Assembly: GCA_964304625.1 (NCBI GenBank)
Contig: OZ199838.1
Location: 9,982,001-10,046,000, forward strand
Length of the DNA: 64,000 bases
Reading direction: 5' to 3'
Source of the DNA: Kudoa neothunni
Taxonomy: Eukaryota > Cnidaria
A program made the translations under genes and the position numbers. Under the pieces are notes generated by a model. The model saw only the letters and a program-made list of their open reading frames with translations, made no database searches and had not been told where the DNA came from. The first letter of the stretch is position 1. Each line of letters opens with the position of its first letter. Below are positions 12,901 through 25,749 of this stretch, piece by piece.

Positions 12901-15900
12901 TCTTCCAGTGTAAGTCTTCTATTTTGAGCGTTGGCTTCTTGTCGCTTGAGAGCATATTCTGCCCAAACTCGTTGCGAATCAATAAATTCGCTCTCCCAGG
13001 GCTGGATATAACGATACAAGTTAGGAATCACCTGATCTTCATCATGGCTCATTCCGGAACGAAAGTGAGTGATACCGGTGTCGGTTTGGCGAGACCATCT
13101 CAAATCTGACTGAGGTATAAGCACATGGCCCATTGATAACATACCAAGACCGCCCAACTCTTTCGGTGTATAGAAAACAACAGGAGGAAAACGAGTTGGC
13201 ATTTTTGAGTTGAGGCCGATTTTAATTCTTGTTTGAATTTTGTTTTCACACTTCACCAAAAGTTCCAATAATTCTGGTGTGTTCACTACAGCCTCTCTGA
13301 AATAAGTCATAAGACCGATAAGGGCAGTGTTCCATTTGTTGACCACTTTGGTGAAGGTAGTCGAACCGGATGACATAAGAATCTGTCTAACACGATTGTG
13401 AAATTTATTTATCGATTCCACGTCAACTTTTAAGAAACATTGAGCGGTTCTCTCTTTGGTGGCCTCTTTCTGTAGATTCCAAATACCATCCCGTTGGGAG
13501 CCTTCGTTGATGTTCTCATTGGAACGGCATTTGGGGAATATACGACACTCAAACCCACACATACCAAAAAGTAGATTGGGATTATCGGCACTGTACACAG
13601 ACACATAACTATTCTCCCAGTTGAACGATGTGAGCGACCTAGGAAGACGATTTCCTAGATCCCAAAATATAGCTCTACCCAAATTGACATCATGCTTCAT
13701 GAGACGCATTCTTTGATCTCTGGGCCAACATTTTTTATTTCGATAACCAACAATATTTTCATTGTTAGGATCAGGATATTCGGTTAGGTAACGTTGAATG
13801 ATATCTCTAGACTCTTCGCCGTTGAATCTTAACACGATATACACCTGGTCAATGTATCTTGAATAGAGACGGATTGGGTGGCTGGTCTCTACTTCAACAC
13901 TGGGAAAAGTGAGATAATCGTTAGGAAGTTGGGGTGGACCGGCAATTTCGCTAGCTCGTCTCAAACCAAGCACCAACAAATCCAACATCAACCCATAATA
14001 CTGCACGATAAATGATCCAAATTGTAATCCTCTGATTATGCCATAAGAGTTGGTGTGGTTCATGTCTTTGTAGTTTATGACAACGTTACTTTTGGCAGTC
14101 ATATAGTCGGCAATGTTATGATCAACGATCAAACGAAGCAGTCTATTGAGGAGTGTGAGATCGATTTTTTCATACAATTTTTCGAATCCAGTTTCCACAA
14201 CTACATTACATTCGCCATCTGAAGTTTCCCAAATATTGTGTAGATTGTTGACACCATGAGCCCACTTGAAAACTAACAAAGGAGGAGGCTCAGTATCTGC
14301 AGGTTTGATCCAATTAGGAAACAATCGTCGCTTCTCAGCCTCATACCACAAATATTGATCAAGATATGCGTCTGTGATTTTCTCCAGTGGCTCAATATCA
14401 TAGATAGGTACTAAATGACTATACACATCCATAAATTCCACCCCAACTTCTTTGAATGTTCGTTGTGTGAGCAGATGACGTTTTATACGAGATAGAGCTT
14501 CATGTGGATTGTCATAGGCTTGTTCGATGAGTGCTAACTCCTCGCGTTGAGATTGATTTAAACGATTTTTCACACTGTATGATTCTTTTAGGCGTTCCAG
14601 CGACAATATAAGTAGTTTGGTGTCGTGTTTGTAGGATAATGGAGGGAATGGTATAGGTGAAAAACGTCTACTTTCTAACCAATGTACCATAGTAGTGTAG
14701 ATGGCAACTGCCTCTTCTGCACTAACATACGGTCCATCTTTGAGGTAGTTGTGTTGACGTTCTTGTTCTGCTTTGAGATACAATCGAGTTAGACGACCGA
14801 CATTTTTCTTACACACTGTCTTATCCACTGTGGCACCTCTTCTAATACGCTCACGATTGTAATGAGCAGAATTGGTCCACCAATCAGCTTTAGCTTTCAC
14901 ATAACGTAAAATCATGTTCTCAACGGGAATTGGTAAACCAGGCACTTTCCAAGCAATGTTTGCCTTCCAACAACGCCAAGCTTCCGATAAATGTTGAAGT
15001 ATGATTTTGGCTTTGTTCTGTCTGATACCCTCTGGCATCATATCAAGAATGTCGTGCATTACAGCCGCTCTCAATTCCAAATCATAATGACTTTCCACAC
15101 GTTGTTTGGTGACAGTCTTGGCCACACCTTTACTGAGACGTCCTTCAAATTGTCTGGCCAACAAATTGCCCAACCAACGCTCCAACAAAGGAACAATTCC
15201 TCTCATAAAGAACAACCATACACGCCATGCTGGAGCCCAAAAACCACAACCCGGGCCTTTTCCAACAGCTCCCGTATTAAATCGATAATAGATTAAATGT
15301 TTTAAGTCTTTACACATTCTGACCTGTTTCATCAATTTGTATTTGTAACGGTACATTCCTGTTAACTGACCAATGTGGGTGAAGATATAGTGAAGACCGT
15401 CGGCCAGCTGAAAAGCATCAACGTTTCCAAGTCGGAATTGGACATGTGCATCAACGATCAATTTGGTTAAACGCAAAATTTCTCTACAAAGATGGAACGC
15501 ATTTCCGAAACGAGACTTTTTACGCTCCTTTGTAGTCAAAGTTTTGATTGGTTTGAGATTGAAATTATAATCCAAGTGCAAGTAGTTGAGACTTTTTCGG
15601 TGAATCAACAGATTGAGCATATTGTATCCTTGACGACAAACTTGAAGACCAGCTTCGACCCAATCCAAAGTAGTGGGTTGGAAAAACTTGGTCGATTTGA
15701 AGGAATTGAACAATTTTCTACAATCGAAATCCAATAATAACTCATCAAACCAACCCAACTAGCATTAATCAAAATTACCTTTTTTTCATAGATTTTGGTG
15801 GACTATGATGAAGCGCATTCAACACAAAATATTTCAACAGTTTCTGGTAAGACACTCTAACTTTGACAGGCATACCAGCAGGACAATGTTCACGATACCT

Positions 15901-18194
15901 ACATAATATAACCATTCATATTTTAATTATATATAATAATGGAATATAAAAAGCTGTAGCAACATGACTTTAAAATCAAAATTAATGATCCATTAACAAG
16001 TCACGTGCAACTTTGATATAGCACGAACACGAACTTTAACTCACTGAGTTAGAGTAGATACTGCCGTGCGCAAATTGAAAAATTAAAAATAAAGTATACC
16101 ATGATTTCACCAACGGTACATCCAAAGCTCTTCTTGTGAAACCAGCCCTCATATTGAATGGGCGTTGACTCCAAAAAAGATTTAAACCTGAAAATACGTT
16201 TCCTAATTAAGATAATCAAATAAAATTCACTACCATTAGCTGTATTGTCAGTGTACAAAGGAACCTCTTCCAATAATGGTTTCACGCGCTCAGGAAGAGT
16301 AAACTCATCACCGTATTCATCCTCATCAAACGATGGTTCGCTGATCTAAATATGTTGTTACTCTTATGACTCAAAAATTTCAACAATTTAGATTCAAAAT
16401 AATTGAAAGTTCAAAATAAAGTTAATCTGGATTAATTTTGAATATAAATGTTCACTATTAGATACTACTACTAAGATGTTGTTGGAACACATTTCATCGT
16501 GTACATCTATAAAATAAAAATTGTGTTGACATATTTCGTAGGCACTGGCTATTGACACAGACGTTTTTAATCCCTTAACCCTTATTTATGGTTGATCTTT
16601 GAAGCTTATTTTATTGAATCTGTTGTACTTAATTATTTTTTGTCATTATTATCCGTATTGATAGTCACTTCCTATTCTCTCACAATTAAATATTGAGTTT
16701 CTAAGAAATGAGAATAACTGTATACAATTTTTTAATATGTCGCCGTTATTTATTCTAAAACAAAAAATCGAAGATAATTAAGTTGAAATTAGGTTATTAC
16801 ATCTTATGTCAGAACACAGTGGTGAAGATTAGGAAACAATACAACATTAATGGCTTCAATACTCGAGAATAATAAAACTGGCGCGAACATAATCCGAATA
16901 ACTGATCTTCTGTTACAATATAAAACAATTTAGCTCACTTTTAAGACATTTCTTTGTGAAATTGGATTAATAAGTGGATCAAAATAAAAGGCGGGCAAAT
17001 CAGGGTCTTCAGTCTTAATAAAAATAACCAGTGGAACGTGATATCTAAAAAAAATATATTAACAACGTTAATAATAATCATTTAACCTATTGGTTAACTA
17101 ATCTCAATTAAAGCAATAGAACATTACTTGCACAGGTGAACAAATTCTGTCATACTGTTGTAAAGAAAAGGAAACGCGATACGATATTCTGTACGTATAG
17201 GTTGTCTTATAATAATCTTATTGATGTCGTTAAATTCATTCCAATCTTCGTCAGCATAAGCATTCTCTTTGACCAATGGTTCAAATTTTGGGCCACCTGG
17301 TATTGCCACATTTAAGGCTTTTGCGGTAAAAAACGAAGGCAGATTGAATAGGTAGTAATAGTTGTCATCCATTAAATCGGTCATAACTTGATTTCCAAGA
17401 CGGTGCAAACAAGACATCACATCCAAGGGAAACTTCCATTTACGAAAAGTAGATCCATTAACGAATCTAATTGTCGAGAATGTTGATATTTTAAACTCTA
17501 ACAAAAATCATATAAACAAATTACTTCCCATCATCAACCAATATTCTCTTGTTATAAAACCAATCCAACACTGGCTTATCCTCATCCATGTCTAGTTCCA
17601 TTTGTATCGGATCGAGCGGTTGTACATCAAGAATGTTATCTGCGTAGTCAAGAGGAGGCTCTTCATCATCGAATGGAGGGAAACGCATTCGCTTGAAATG
17701 TCTACGATCTCTTTTCTCCCTTCTCATCATAATCCACATTGTACCCCATTGGGCGATGTATTGTGGTTCGATAACCCAAGGAATCTCGTTTACGAAAGTA
17801 ATCGCTCCTGTTATATGATACAAAACTTTACAGTATTTAATTTGTTCCCATGGCATCGGAATATTCTCCAAAAGTTTCAGCACGGCATGTGGTATGTATT
17901 TGAGAGCTCCCAGATAAACCCTCTTGTCATGTCTATATTTCTTTGATGTCATATCTCCATGATCACGGATGATTTTTCGAAGATGCTCAGGAGGCATATC
18001 TTCTTTCTGGATCTCTCCATATCCAAACTTTTTTTTATCAGCATAGCGTTTGCCTTGTAAAAGCTTCCATTTTCGAGCTATTAGGTTGTTTAAATACTTA
18101 TCCAACTCATTTTTTAAATGATTATAACAAAATACATACCCTTCTCGCTTAAATATTCGTCGTATTGGGAAGACGTACCAACATCTGTCGCCAT
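9956..18194 (-). CDS. PRPF8: PRPF8/Prp8, U5 snRNP core splicing factor
   Basis: Prp8 is the scaffold that cradles the RNA catalytic centre of the spliceosome within U5 snRNP. Exons (minus strand, 5' to 3'): 18194-18140, 18077-17525, 17466-17128, 17044-16939, 16345-16234, 16187-16100, 15898-15779, 15717-12483, 12436-10706, 10650-10510, 10453-9956. All ten introns (46-83 nt apart from 201 and 593 nt) keep phase and give 2325 aa; human is 2335. The start is the ATG giving [17 protein letters not shown], joined to [16 protein letters not shown] as in other Prp8 proteins. The chain then runs through the reverse-transcriptase-like and linker regions (most of exon 8), the endonuclease-like and RNase H-like domains (exons 8-9) and a C-terminal Jab1/MPN domain (about residue 2050 to the end). 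Identity with animal Prp8 is very high throughout. No frame problem was seen. Confidence 0.97.
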
Positions 18195-21100
18195 TAGACT
18201 GCGCTTGCTCACTGACCTTTCATATCGCGTGACTAATCTTTTTCGGAGAAATTGATATATTATAGAAGTGCAATATAGTTTTTCTTATTAAAAATTGGTC
18301 AAAATGTATTTGTTAGTTTGTAATTTTTAATTTGTAAGTTACCATTAACGAACTAAAAAAAGCAGCACGCTTATTTATGTTTTCGGTGGAGTACGACAAA
18401 TCCCGGTGATTCTGCCGTCGTTGGTTTCAGGGAGATTTTTACGCGCTTATTTGTTAATATATGGCTTATATATTAATAATTAAAAGTGAGGTCAACATTT
18501 ATGTGAATTCATAAAGAAATAGATTTTGTAAACAGGAATATGTGATGTATTCTGATGTCTCTCACCATTAGTGTGCGGATGTATATCGTATGAAATGCGA
18601 TAAAAATGAATATTCAAATATATGCGAGTAAAAAATATGGTTAGAGTGTTATAAATAAATTTTTGAGTTATTGTCTTTCGATTAGAATTATACATCCTTC
18701 ATGGAATTAACCAAAATCTAATTTAATGTAATTAAATTATTATTAATTTGGACATAGAGATATTTTTATTGTCTTAAATTGTGTGGATTTCGTAAAAAAG
18801 TTGTTTTATTTGCATATTCATTACCGATGTTTAACGAAAGTTTTGTTTATTAATTGTGTGCGGCAAATTTTAATCCATAAAATGCGGCGGTGTAAATGGA
18901 AGCTACGCAAAGCTTTTACCTTAAAATAGAATTTAATGTCTCCGAATTTATAATATTTATTTCATTCTTTTCTTATTCTTATTCAGACTATGATTTTTAT
19001 TTTTGTAATTATTCTTATTAGATCCAAAAGACGGAGCACAAAATTAAATGGGCAAGTATAAAATTCTATTTGGATAGCTTAGAAAATCGATCAATCACGA
19101 ATGTATTTTCTAGATGTCGTTGTATAAATTATTAAATTAATAATTAACCCCTCATCTCATGAATTTCATGAGGTAAATTAAAATAGTATTTTTAGTGATA
19201 TTTTCAGTGTAAAACAAAGTCGTGTTATTTCATTCATAATCTTTTAATTGGGTATTGTATTTTCTGATGTATAATTTCTGTGGCATAATAATTAAGCTGA
19301 TAGCTAAATTTAATTCATTATTGATATATTTTGTATTGAATTAATGTATAGAACTTTTATGACCTGCTTGACAAATTATAAGGCATTCCTGCATAGAAAA
19401 TCCTCATTTTCTCTAATTCAACATTTTATGTAGTCAATCATAATCTAAATTATTTGTATCCTAACTTGCAAGAAATAATGTAAGTTGACTGTATCCAAGT
19501 TGAACTTGGCAGAGTCGGTGCGAAAATAATCCAAATTTAATTTACATCTGTATATCTATGTTTAACATCAATTTACTTTGTTCATAGGATAAATAATTAG
19601 GGGGAAATTCTTTATGTGTAACAGAAAATTTATCACGATTAAATTTTCCAATGCTTTTTACTAGACGAGAGATATGTGAATCAAATATTCCCATTCGTTT
19701 TTCACTGTTACATTTGGTATAACAACGTGATTGTTAGCTCAGCTTTACAATTTTATTTTTATATAGTTATACTTATTTTTATTTTATTACAAAATGATAA
19801 ATATAGAACCTTTTACAAAAATATAAACCCCGTTGTTGTCTCGGCTCCCTCATTCATTGAGTCTCCCGCTGTATCCTGTTTCGCACTCATCCTGGTTAGC
19901 GCCATAGAAACACTTTTGCAAGACACGACACAAAACGATTAATATCGAGCATAAGTCAAATATAAAAGAATATATATATCCAACACCCGTTATGCGATTT
20001 ATCGTGTGTGTATGTATGTATGTATGTATTCAGTAAAAAGTTGACGCGGTTTTATTCAACTATGATTTAGCTTTAAAATAATATTAGAAACTAAATGATT
20101 ACTATCATGAGATTAATACACATTTATTGAATATTACACAATAGGACAGCTCTATGTCCTCTAACTCGAAAATGGCGACGCAACGATGAAACACCACCTG
20201 CCTGTGTCTAGTGTCACATTAATCAAAGCGAACTTGCTAAAATTAATGTTCTACGATCTTATTTTTATCCTTTTATTTAATTATAAAATTCTAATGAGAC
20301 AAAAGTTCTTTTATGAAAACAATGCGAATCATCGTTTTCGTGAGAGTTTATGTGATTGAGTTACCTTTAAGAACCGCTTAATTCAGTATTCATAAGCTAA
20401 AATAATCAGTCATAAAACAAATAAACACTATTTTCATTAATTATTGGAATATAATAGTTATATAAAAATGTATGTTGTTATTTTTTATCTTGTTCCTCGT
20501 TTTATACATCGTCAAAGACGGTAAACTTAAGTGAAGCGGCTTACATAGGGAAATTTTAATCGCCTTTATGCAACAGCTTATGCGCTGTATAAATTATTCT
20601 TATATTACGTTTTTTACATCTTTATAGACGTTCCCGATCCTAATTGTATAATTTTACGTATTTAGATTTTCTTTAAATTACGAAAGTCAGAGATATAGGT
20701 TTATTAAACTTATGAATATTGCATGCGCAAGCATCTTGCTAAATAAAACATTATGAGAATTTTACCAAAAGTGGTTTTATTTATCAAAAAAAATATTATA
20801 TAATATCTTTCAAACAGAAAAAATAATTTTGTGGACAAACCTTAGTTGTGAAAAGTTCGTTAAAACGAATTATTCCATTTCTCTATTTCATCAAGTATAA
20901 AATAATAATTTATCATACCTATATCATAAAAAAAGTTAATATGTTGAATTAACATATACACATTCGAAAATAAAAACATCCATTATACTTTAAAATTAAT
21001 AATTTAATCATAATTATGTAGAGCTTTGTAACCAATATAATTTTAGAATACTAAATTCTATGAATATTATCAATTTGAATTTTTCATACTATTCTGTTAC

Positions 21101-22330
21101 AAGTTTGTGTTATAATGTAAATATAATTTTTTTTAACATGTTAAAATCAGCACTATATCATTTTTTATCGAATTTTTATAAAACAAACAAATTAATGTTA
21201 ATATTGTACGAATAATGTTGAATTATTCAGGATGTATTATTTGTTAAACCATCTAAGAAAAATTTATAAACTAAAAAACATTTTATTAATTATTATTGTA
21301 AATAATATAGTTTGACGAGTATTCATTAAATGTTACATATTAATCAATATGTAAACTAGGGATGTGAGCATGCGCAAAACAAAAATAAAATGAGTTGTGT
21401 ATTTGTTTGTTTTACGATAAAATTTATAACTCTTGTAAATATAACTAAGAGAAATTTTTAGAAATACTATATTTTAACATATATTATTCCGATATGTAAA
21501 GTTTTCTTTGATTTAATGTCTAAATAACGGTCGATATGTAGACGGTATATATGAGCATTATAATACAATAGGAAAATGCTCATTGGTGACAAAAAACTTA
21601 ATTATTTGGAATGTTTTGTAAAACTAAGTTAGATTTAAGATTGGTTAAAATCCGAATGTATAGATTGTTCGACTTAGTGTGATCTTGTTAAATTTTTCTC
21701 AATAAACTATTTATAACACTGATGATTTTAGTTTAATAGTCTATAATTAATAAACATGTTCCGTAATACGTAATTCGAGAATCAACTATCCCAGACTTTG
21801 GTAAATTAAACCTACGGTTCAAGACACTTGCGGAAATTCTAGTAATTTTGTACCTATTTTCATTAAAACATGGAAAAATAACATTATTAATTAATTAAAT
21901 ACAAAGTAAGAATGGTACAAAGTTAAATCTTAATTTTATACATACATGGAAAATAATTTTCTCACAAGATGTTTATATGATTAATATTATTACAGTCGAA
22001 CATAAACAATGTCATACGCGCGTGGCTTTTAAAATTTCTACTTAAATGACTCTTTAATTGATTAATAAGAAATTTTTCACTATTTATTAAGTAATATATT
22101 TTATCTTCTGTAACTCATTTTAAAAACATGGACATATCTATCGACTAAGAATATGGAGACTTAAAGGAAAAACAGTACATAATTATGACAGTTTTTACAC
22201 GCCTACAGAGGAGTAACCTACTTTTTTAAATAATCGATAATGATTGCTTAACTTAATTATTACAAAAAAATGTATTAATAAAAAACCTAGAATTATTTGT
22301 TATTTAAATATTGCATTGGTATATATGCTA
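18195..22330. other. Gene-free AT-rich stretch
   Basis: Upstream of PRPF8 there are about 4 kb in which I recognise no exon, RNA gene or transposon. A short (TATG) microsatellite occurs at about 20009-20033. The PRPF8 promoter should lie at the left edge of this stretch, but no specific element could be identified. Confidence 0.6.
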
Positions 22331-22554
22331 CAGTAAGCAACCGATAATGCGTAATCCCCTCAGGACCATCAAAAAAAGTGCGTATTATCGGTTAGTCATG
22401 TGATATAACAGATTGGAAATTTCCTAATTTAATTTTAAAATATTGTTAAGACTTTTATCCTTTTAAAATTACAAACATATTACAAAACGTTCCACCCAAT
22501 ATAAACTTTGAATACGTCGTATCGATGAAAGTGCGTAATATCGGTTGCCTACTG
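22331..22554. mobile_element. MITE, second copy of the CAGTA(A/G)GCAACCGATA family
   Basis: A 224-bp copy of the element at 8146-8479. The left end reads CAGTAAGCAACCGATAATGC and the right end is the reverse complement of CAGTAGGCAACCGATATTAC, with TA on each side (22329-22330 and 22555-22556). An internal copy of the subterminal motif (GTGCGTATTATCGGTTAG) lies near 22377. No coding capacity; it was presumably moved by a Tigger/pogo-type transposase. Confidence 0.85.
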
Positions 22555-22559
22555 TATAT

Positions 22560-22645
22560 CGTACTAACGTGAAAACCCCCCTTCGCTTGGGTTTCCTTGC
22601 CCGACCACGCTGACTTAAGCCTCGAATAGGCCAAGGTCATTTTAT
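22560..22645 (-). ncRNA. GC-rich island with nested hairpins, candidate structured RNA
   Basis: About 85 bp directly beside the MITE are much richer in G and C than the surroundings. Read on the minus strand, an outer stem CCTTG...CAAGG encloses a hairpin GCCT-ATTCG-AGGC. A second hairpin pairs AAACCC with GGGTTT around an AGCGAAG-like loop. That is more structure than expected by chance in this AT-rich setting. It does not match any snRNA, 5S, 7SL or tRNA sequence I know. It also carries an accidental open frame of 61 codons that runs into the MITE, which I do not believe is a gene. Confidence 0.3.
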
Positions 22646-22956
22646 GTTGAGTAAATTTTAATTATTTTATCGTCCTTTCTATAACTGTCTTGATTGAAAC
22701 AAGCAGCAATAACCCGATCATGTTCACTTTCTTCTTTATTGGACTTTATTTACATTTAGGAATCATAAGTTCTTGCAACTCGTGTGGCTTATTAATCTCC
22801 CTTTAAACAACAAATCTTCGTTTTAAAGTGTAAAAAGAGTAAAGTTAAAGTTTCAGGTGTATTTAAATAATATCAATTAAAGTTATATACGCATATTATT
22901 GAACATTATAGCTAATTATGTATTTTATAAAGTATAATAAGAAATTCAAATACTAA

Positions 22957-23030
22957 AGAAAGTCTCTGTATAAGGAAAAGATTTGTGCGCACACACACAC
23001 TACTACTTTATATATATAGAAGGTAGATAG
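22957..23030 (-). repeat. 5' end of Helitron-like repeat family (copy 1)
   Basis: On the minus strand this reads TCTACCTTCTATATATATAA, then a GT-rich run (complement of the CACACACA tract), then a CTTATACAGAGA-like motif. It matches the same layout at 33756-33850 (minus) and 42294-42372 (plus). The TC start preceded by A fits the 5' end of a Helitron. No matching 3' end was found for this copy. Confidence 0.45.
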
Positions 23031-23061
23031 ATAGATATGTCGTACGGTGATGGATGGTACA

Positions 23062-23120
23062 TTTATCCGGAAATATTATTAAATAGTTATTGCGGTTTCC
23101 TGATAATCGAGGTTCTACTG
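23062..23120. repeat. Solitary Tigger-type inverted end
   Basis: The minus strand reads CAGTAGAACCTCGATTATCA and is followed outward by TA, closely resembling Tigger/pogo terminal repeats. The element body should lie to the left, but the partner end was not found, so this is probably a remnant. Confidence 0.5.
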
Positions 23121-23219
23121 TATATAGATAAAGAAATACTGGTTTTGCTTCCAAGTTCGGATCGCTAACAATCGAATTCGGATATTTTAGGCTGTACAAA
23201 AACTAACGTTCAAAATAAA

Positions 23220-23720
23220 AATGTTCATGGTTACTGCTAGATCGATAAATAATTGTTTATTTAATTAACGTAAACACCAACTCAAAACGATTGAAAAACG
23301 GGGAATTTCTTAAGAGATACTGTATTTCATCAGAGAATGTGTCGTAAAACTTGAAATTTGAATGATGGGATCTCACGTTGTCCATCACAACAATAAAATG
23401 TCGTCTATCCAAAGTTTCTTTCACTTTTTTTTAAAATGACTGAAAAATTTCAATGTTCATCCGAGCCAGAAACAGCCTTGCAATTAAATACATTAGGATG
23501 GGTTCTTCTAGAGAAGCTACCGTCGTTTCTTTACATGTAGAGCGAAAAAGTACTTTCATCCATAAAAATAAGATTTTGGTATTTTGTGGTAATAGAAAAT
23601 TGAGTAAATCATTCAGCATACTTTTTTCTCTCCAACTTTATAACATAAGAATTTCTATTCGACGGCATTGTTTTAATTATTTTAAATGTAATATTTGTGA
23701 ATGTCAACCATCGACGAGGA
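23220..23720 (-). pseudogene. Degraded IS630/Tc1-type (DDE_3) transposase
   Basis: Minus-strand frames contain FMDESTFSL (first catalytic Asp, as in F-DE-F-L of the DDE_3 family) and downstream VVMDNVRSHHS (second Asp, as in MDN..H). A weak relic of the [10 protein letters not shown] region follows (NSPFFNRFELV). The pieces lie in different frames with stops between them, so the transposase is dead. A better-preserved relative lies in a TBCK intron (57690-58760). Element ends were not found. Confidence 0.6.
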
Positions 23721-24348
23721 GAGTTACAATGAACACAAATTTTTTAAAAACTAGTTTAATGATACTTCCCTTATTTCATTCTTGTATTCTGGGTAATTAA
23801 CCATCATTGTTTTCATTGTTTATTGGCGTCGCGCGATCCGAAATTAAGCGCAAAACCCGGTATATTCAAGCTTTGAATATCCAATGGTAATAAAAGTTTT
23901 TTACAAAACTTTATTTAATAAATCAGACAAAAGAAATTTAACTTAACCCAATTTCCAAAAATGATACGAACCCTCCTGTGGAAATCGATACTTCACATAT
24001 GTTTGACCTTACCGAGAGGATTAAGAAAGAACGCTTCCTAGATATACTATTAAAATTAATAAATACACTAATTTACTATTGAATGTTCCAAAAAAACGTA
24101 ATATAAACGTCTAATTAAGCTCAATAACAACAAAACCTAACAAAAGTACGAAATGAGCCCGAACTTGTATCGCAAGAAAATCGGTAATAACGATTTTTTA
24201 CTTTGGAAAATAGACATTTAATGTTATAATTTTGAGACATTACTAGAATAATAATATTTTACAGATTCGTGAAATAATATTACTTAATTATTATTTATCA
24301 AAGAAAAAAAAAGACAGGATTAAAAAAATAATTCAATTTATGAAACGA

Positions 24349-24371
24349 TGCGGCTGCGGCGTGAATAATTG
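24349..24371 (+). promoter_or_regulatory. Conserved upstream element shared by both H2A.X copies
   Basis: The motif TGCGGCYGCGGCGTGAATAA plus TTG occurs here, 51 bp before the ATG of the H2A.X copy, and again at 41122-41144, 52 bp before the ATG of the intact gene. The sequences around it have diverged, so its conserved position suggests a core-promoter or activator site of this histone family. Confidence 0.55.
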
Positions 24372-24422
24372 CGTCGTTCGTATATATGTTGTAAGCAATC
24401 GGTACAGTTCAGTAATTGTGAA

Positions 24423-24821
24423 ATGAGTGGAAGAGGTAAAAGGTGCTGGTAAAGCTAAAGGAAAGCCTAAGAGTAGATCAAGCAAAGCTGGATTGCAGTT
24501 CCCCGTTGGTCGTCTTCACAGACGTCTTAAGAAGGGTAACTATGCTGAGAGAGTTGGTAGCTCTGCTCCAGTCTACTTAGCAGCCGTCTTGGAATATCTT
24601 GCTGCTGAGGTTTTGGAGTTGGCTGGTAACGCCGCTAGAGACAACAAAAAATCTAGAATCATCCCGAGACACCTTCAATTGGCCATCAGAGAATGATGAA
24701 GAATTGAGCAAACTTCTCTCTGGAGTCACCATTGCTCAAGGTGGTGTTCATCCCAAATATCCAATCTGCTCTTCTTCCCAGAAAGACTGATTCTCATGCC
24801 AAAGACTCTCAGGAGGTCTGA
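24423..24821 (+). pseudogene. Frameshifted duplicate of histone H2A.X
   Basis: This copy is nearly identical to the intact gene at 41197-41592 over all 399 bases and for about 50 bases past the stop. It differs by only two silent substitutions and three single-base insertions: an extra A in codon 5-6 (about 24438), an extra G near 24691 and an extra T near 24747. Each shifts the frame, so no full histone can be made. The first insertion lies so early that almost the whole fold is lost in the starting frame. The promoter-side element is kept but the 5' untranslated sequence is unrelated to that of the other copy. The near identity suggests very recent duplication or gene conversion. Sequencing or assembly indels are the main alternative, although the other genes in this window show no such errors. 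Confidence 0.8.
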
Positions 24822-25749
24822 TTGACATTTCTTTTTTGTAAATTTTTGTTTTTTGCCGAATCATTAATCTTTCGTTTCTTTTTGCGTATTGTTTTATTTA
24901 TTGTCCGTATTGCGCGCTATCGGTTGTTTGGTTTAACTCGAATCCGGTGGATACGGTTAAGGCCATAAAGTATATATTAAATTTTCCGGGTGTGTCAATT
25001 TGTAATTTTTCATTATTTGTGGAGAGACATGTATGTTGCTCCTTTTTGAGCACAGCACGTATGAAATGATAAAAAATTTATTTTAACCCAGAAGAGTACG
25101 TAAAAAATTATTGAAAATTAATGTTAGGTTATGTAGCTAAGCATTAATATTTAATACGATTTTCAATTGTTGATGTTTAGCGATATTGGTCTTATTCATA
25201 TGGTATGATTTTGAGATTACTGCGGACAAGGAAAAAATCTATGTTCTAGGGGCTCTAAATAGGAAATTCAAACGTTCAGTTGTGTTTATTCGTTTTTGAA
25301 AATATTAAATAATAAGATCCATGCGCCAAATGAGTTGAATAAATCATCAGTTAACTCTTAACATCCTAACCCTGTGCTCCACGAGCTTACTCCCGAATAA
25401 AACTCGCTTTATTTAAATTAGCAAATTTTCACCCCGGATTTCACGTAAAATGCCTGAAAAATTTAGTTTCCGCATATTAATATTAAACTATTTCAAATAC
25501 AGGTGAGCTTATTATTAAGTAAACAAATAACAAATCCTGCCATTTTTAATCCCAAATATTAACAAGATTTTCCCAGCACATTGTATTGTCCAGCAATAAT
25601 GGCTTCTTCTGATGCAAGAAATATATCTTCAGGTGAAATTTAAGTTATTGCAGATAGAAAGAGAACCTAAATTTTGTAATGCTAACATATTGAGTAATTT
25701 CAATTTTGAAGGATTTTGCATTATATTTCTATTCATAGATGATGTTGAC

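Noticed and set aside
15718-15758. ATG at 15758 as the start of a separate large protein
   Set aside because: It lies in a 61-nt PRPF8 intron; the conserved sequence begins at 15717 and continues from the upstream exon in phase.
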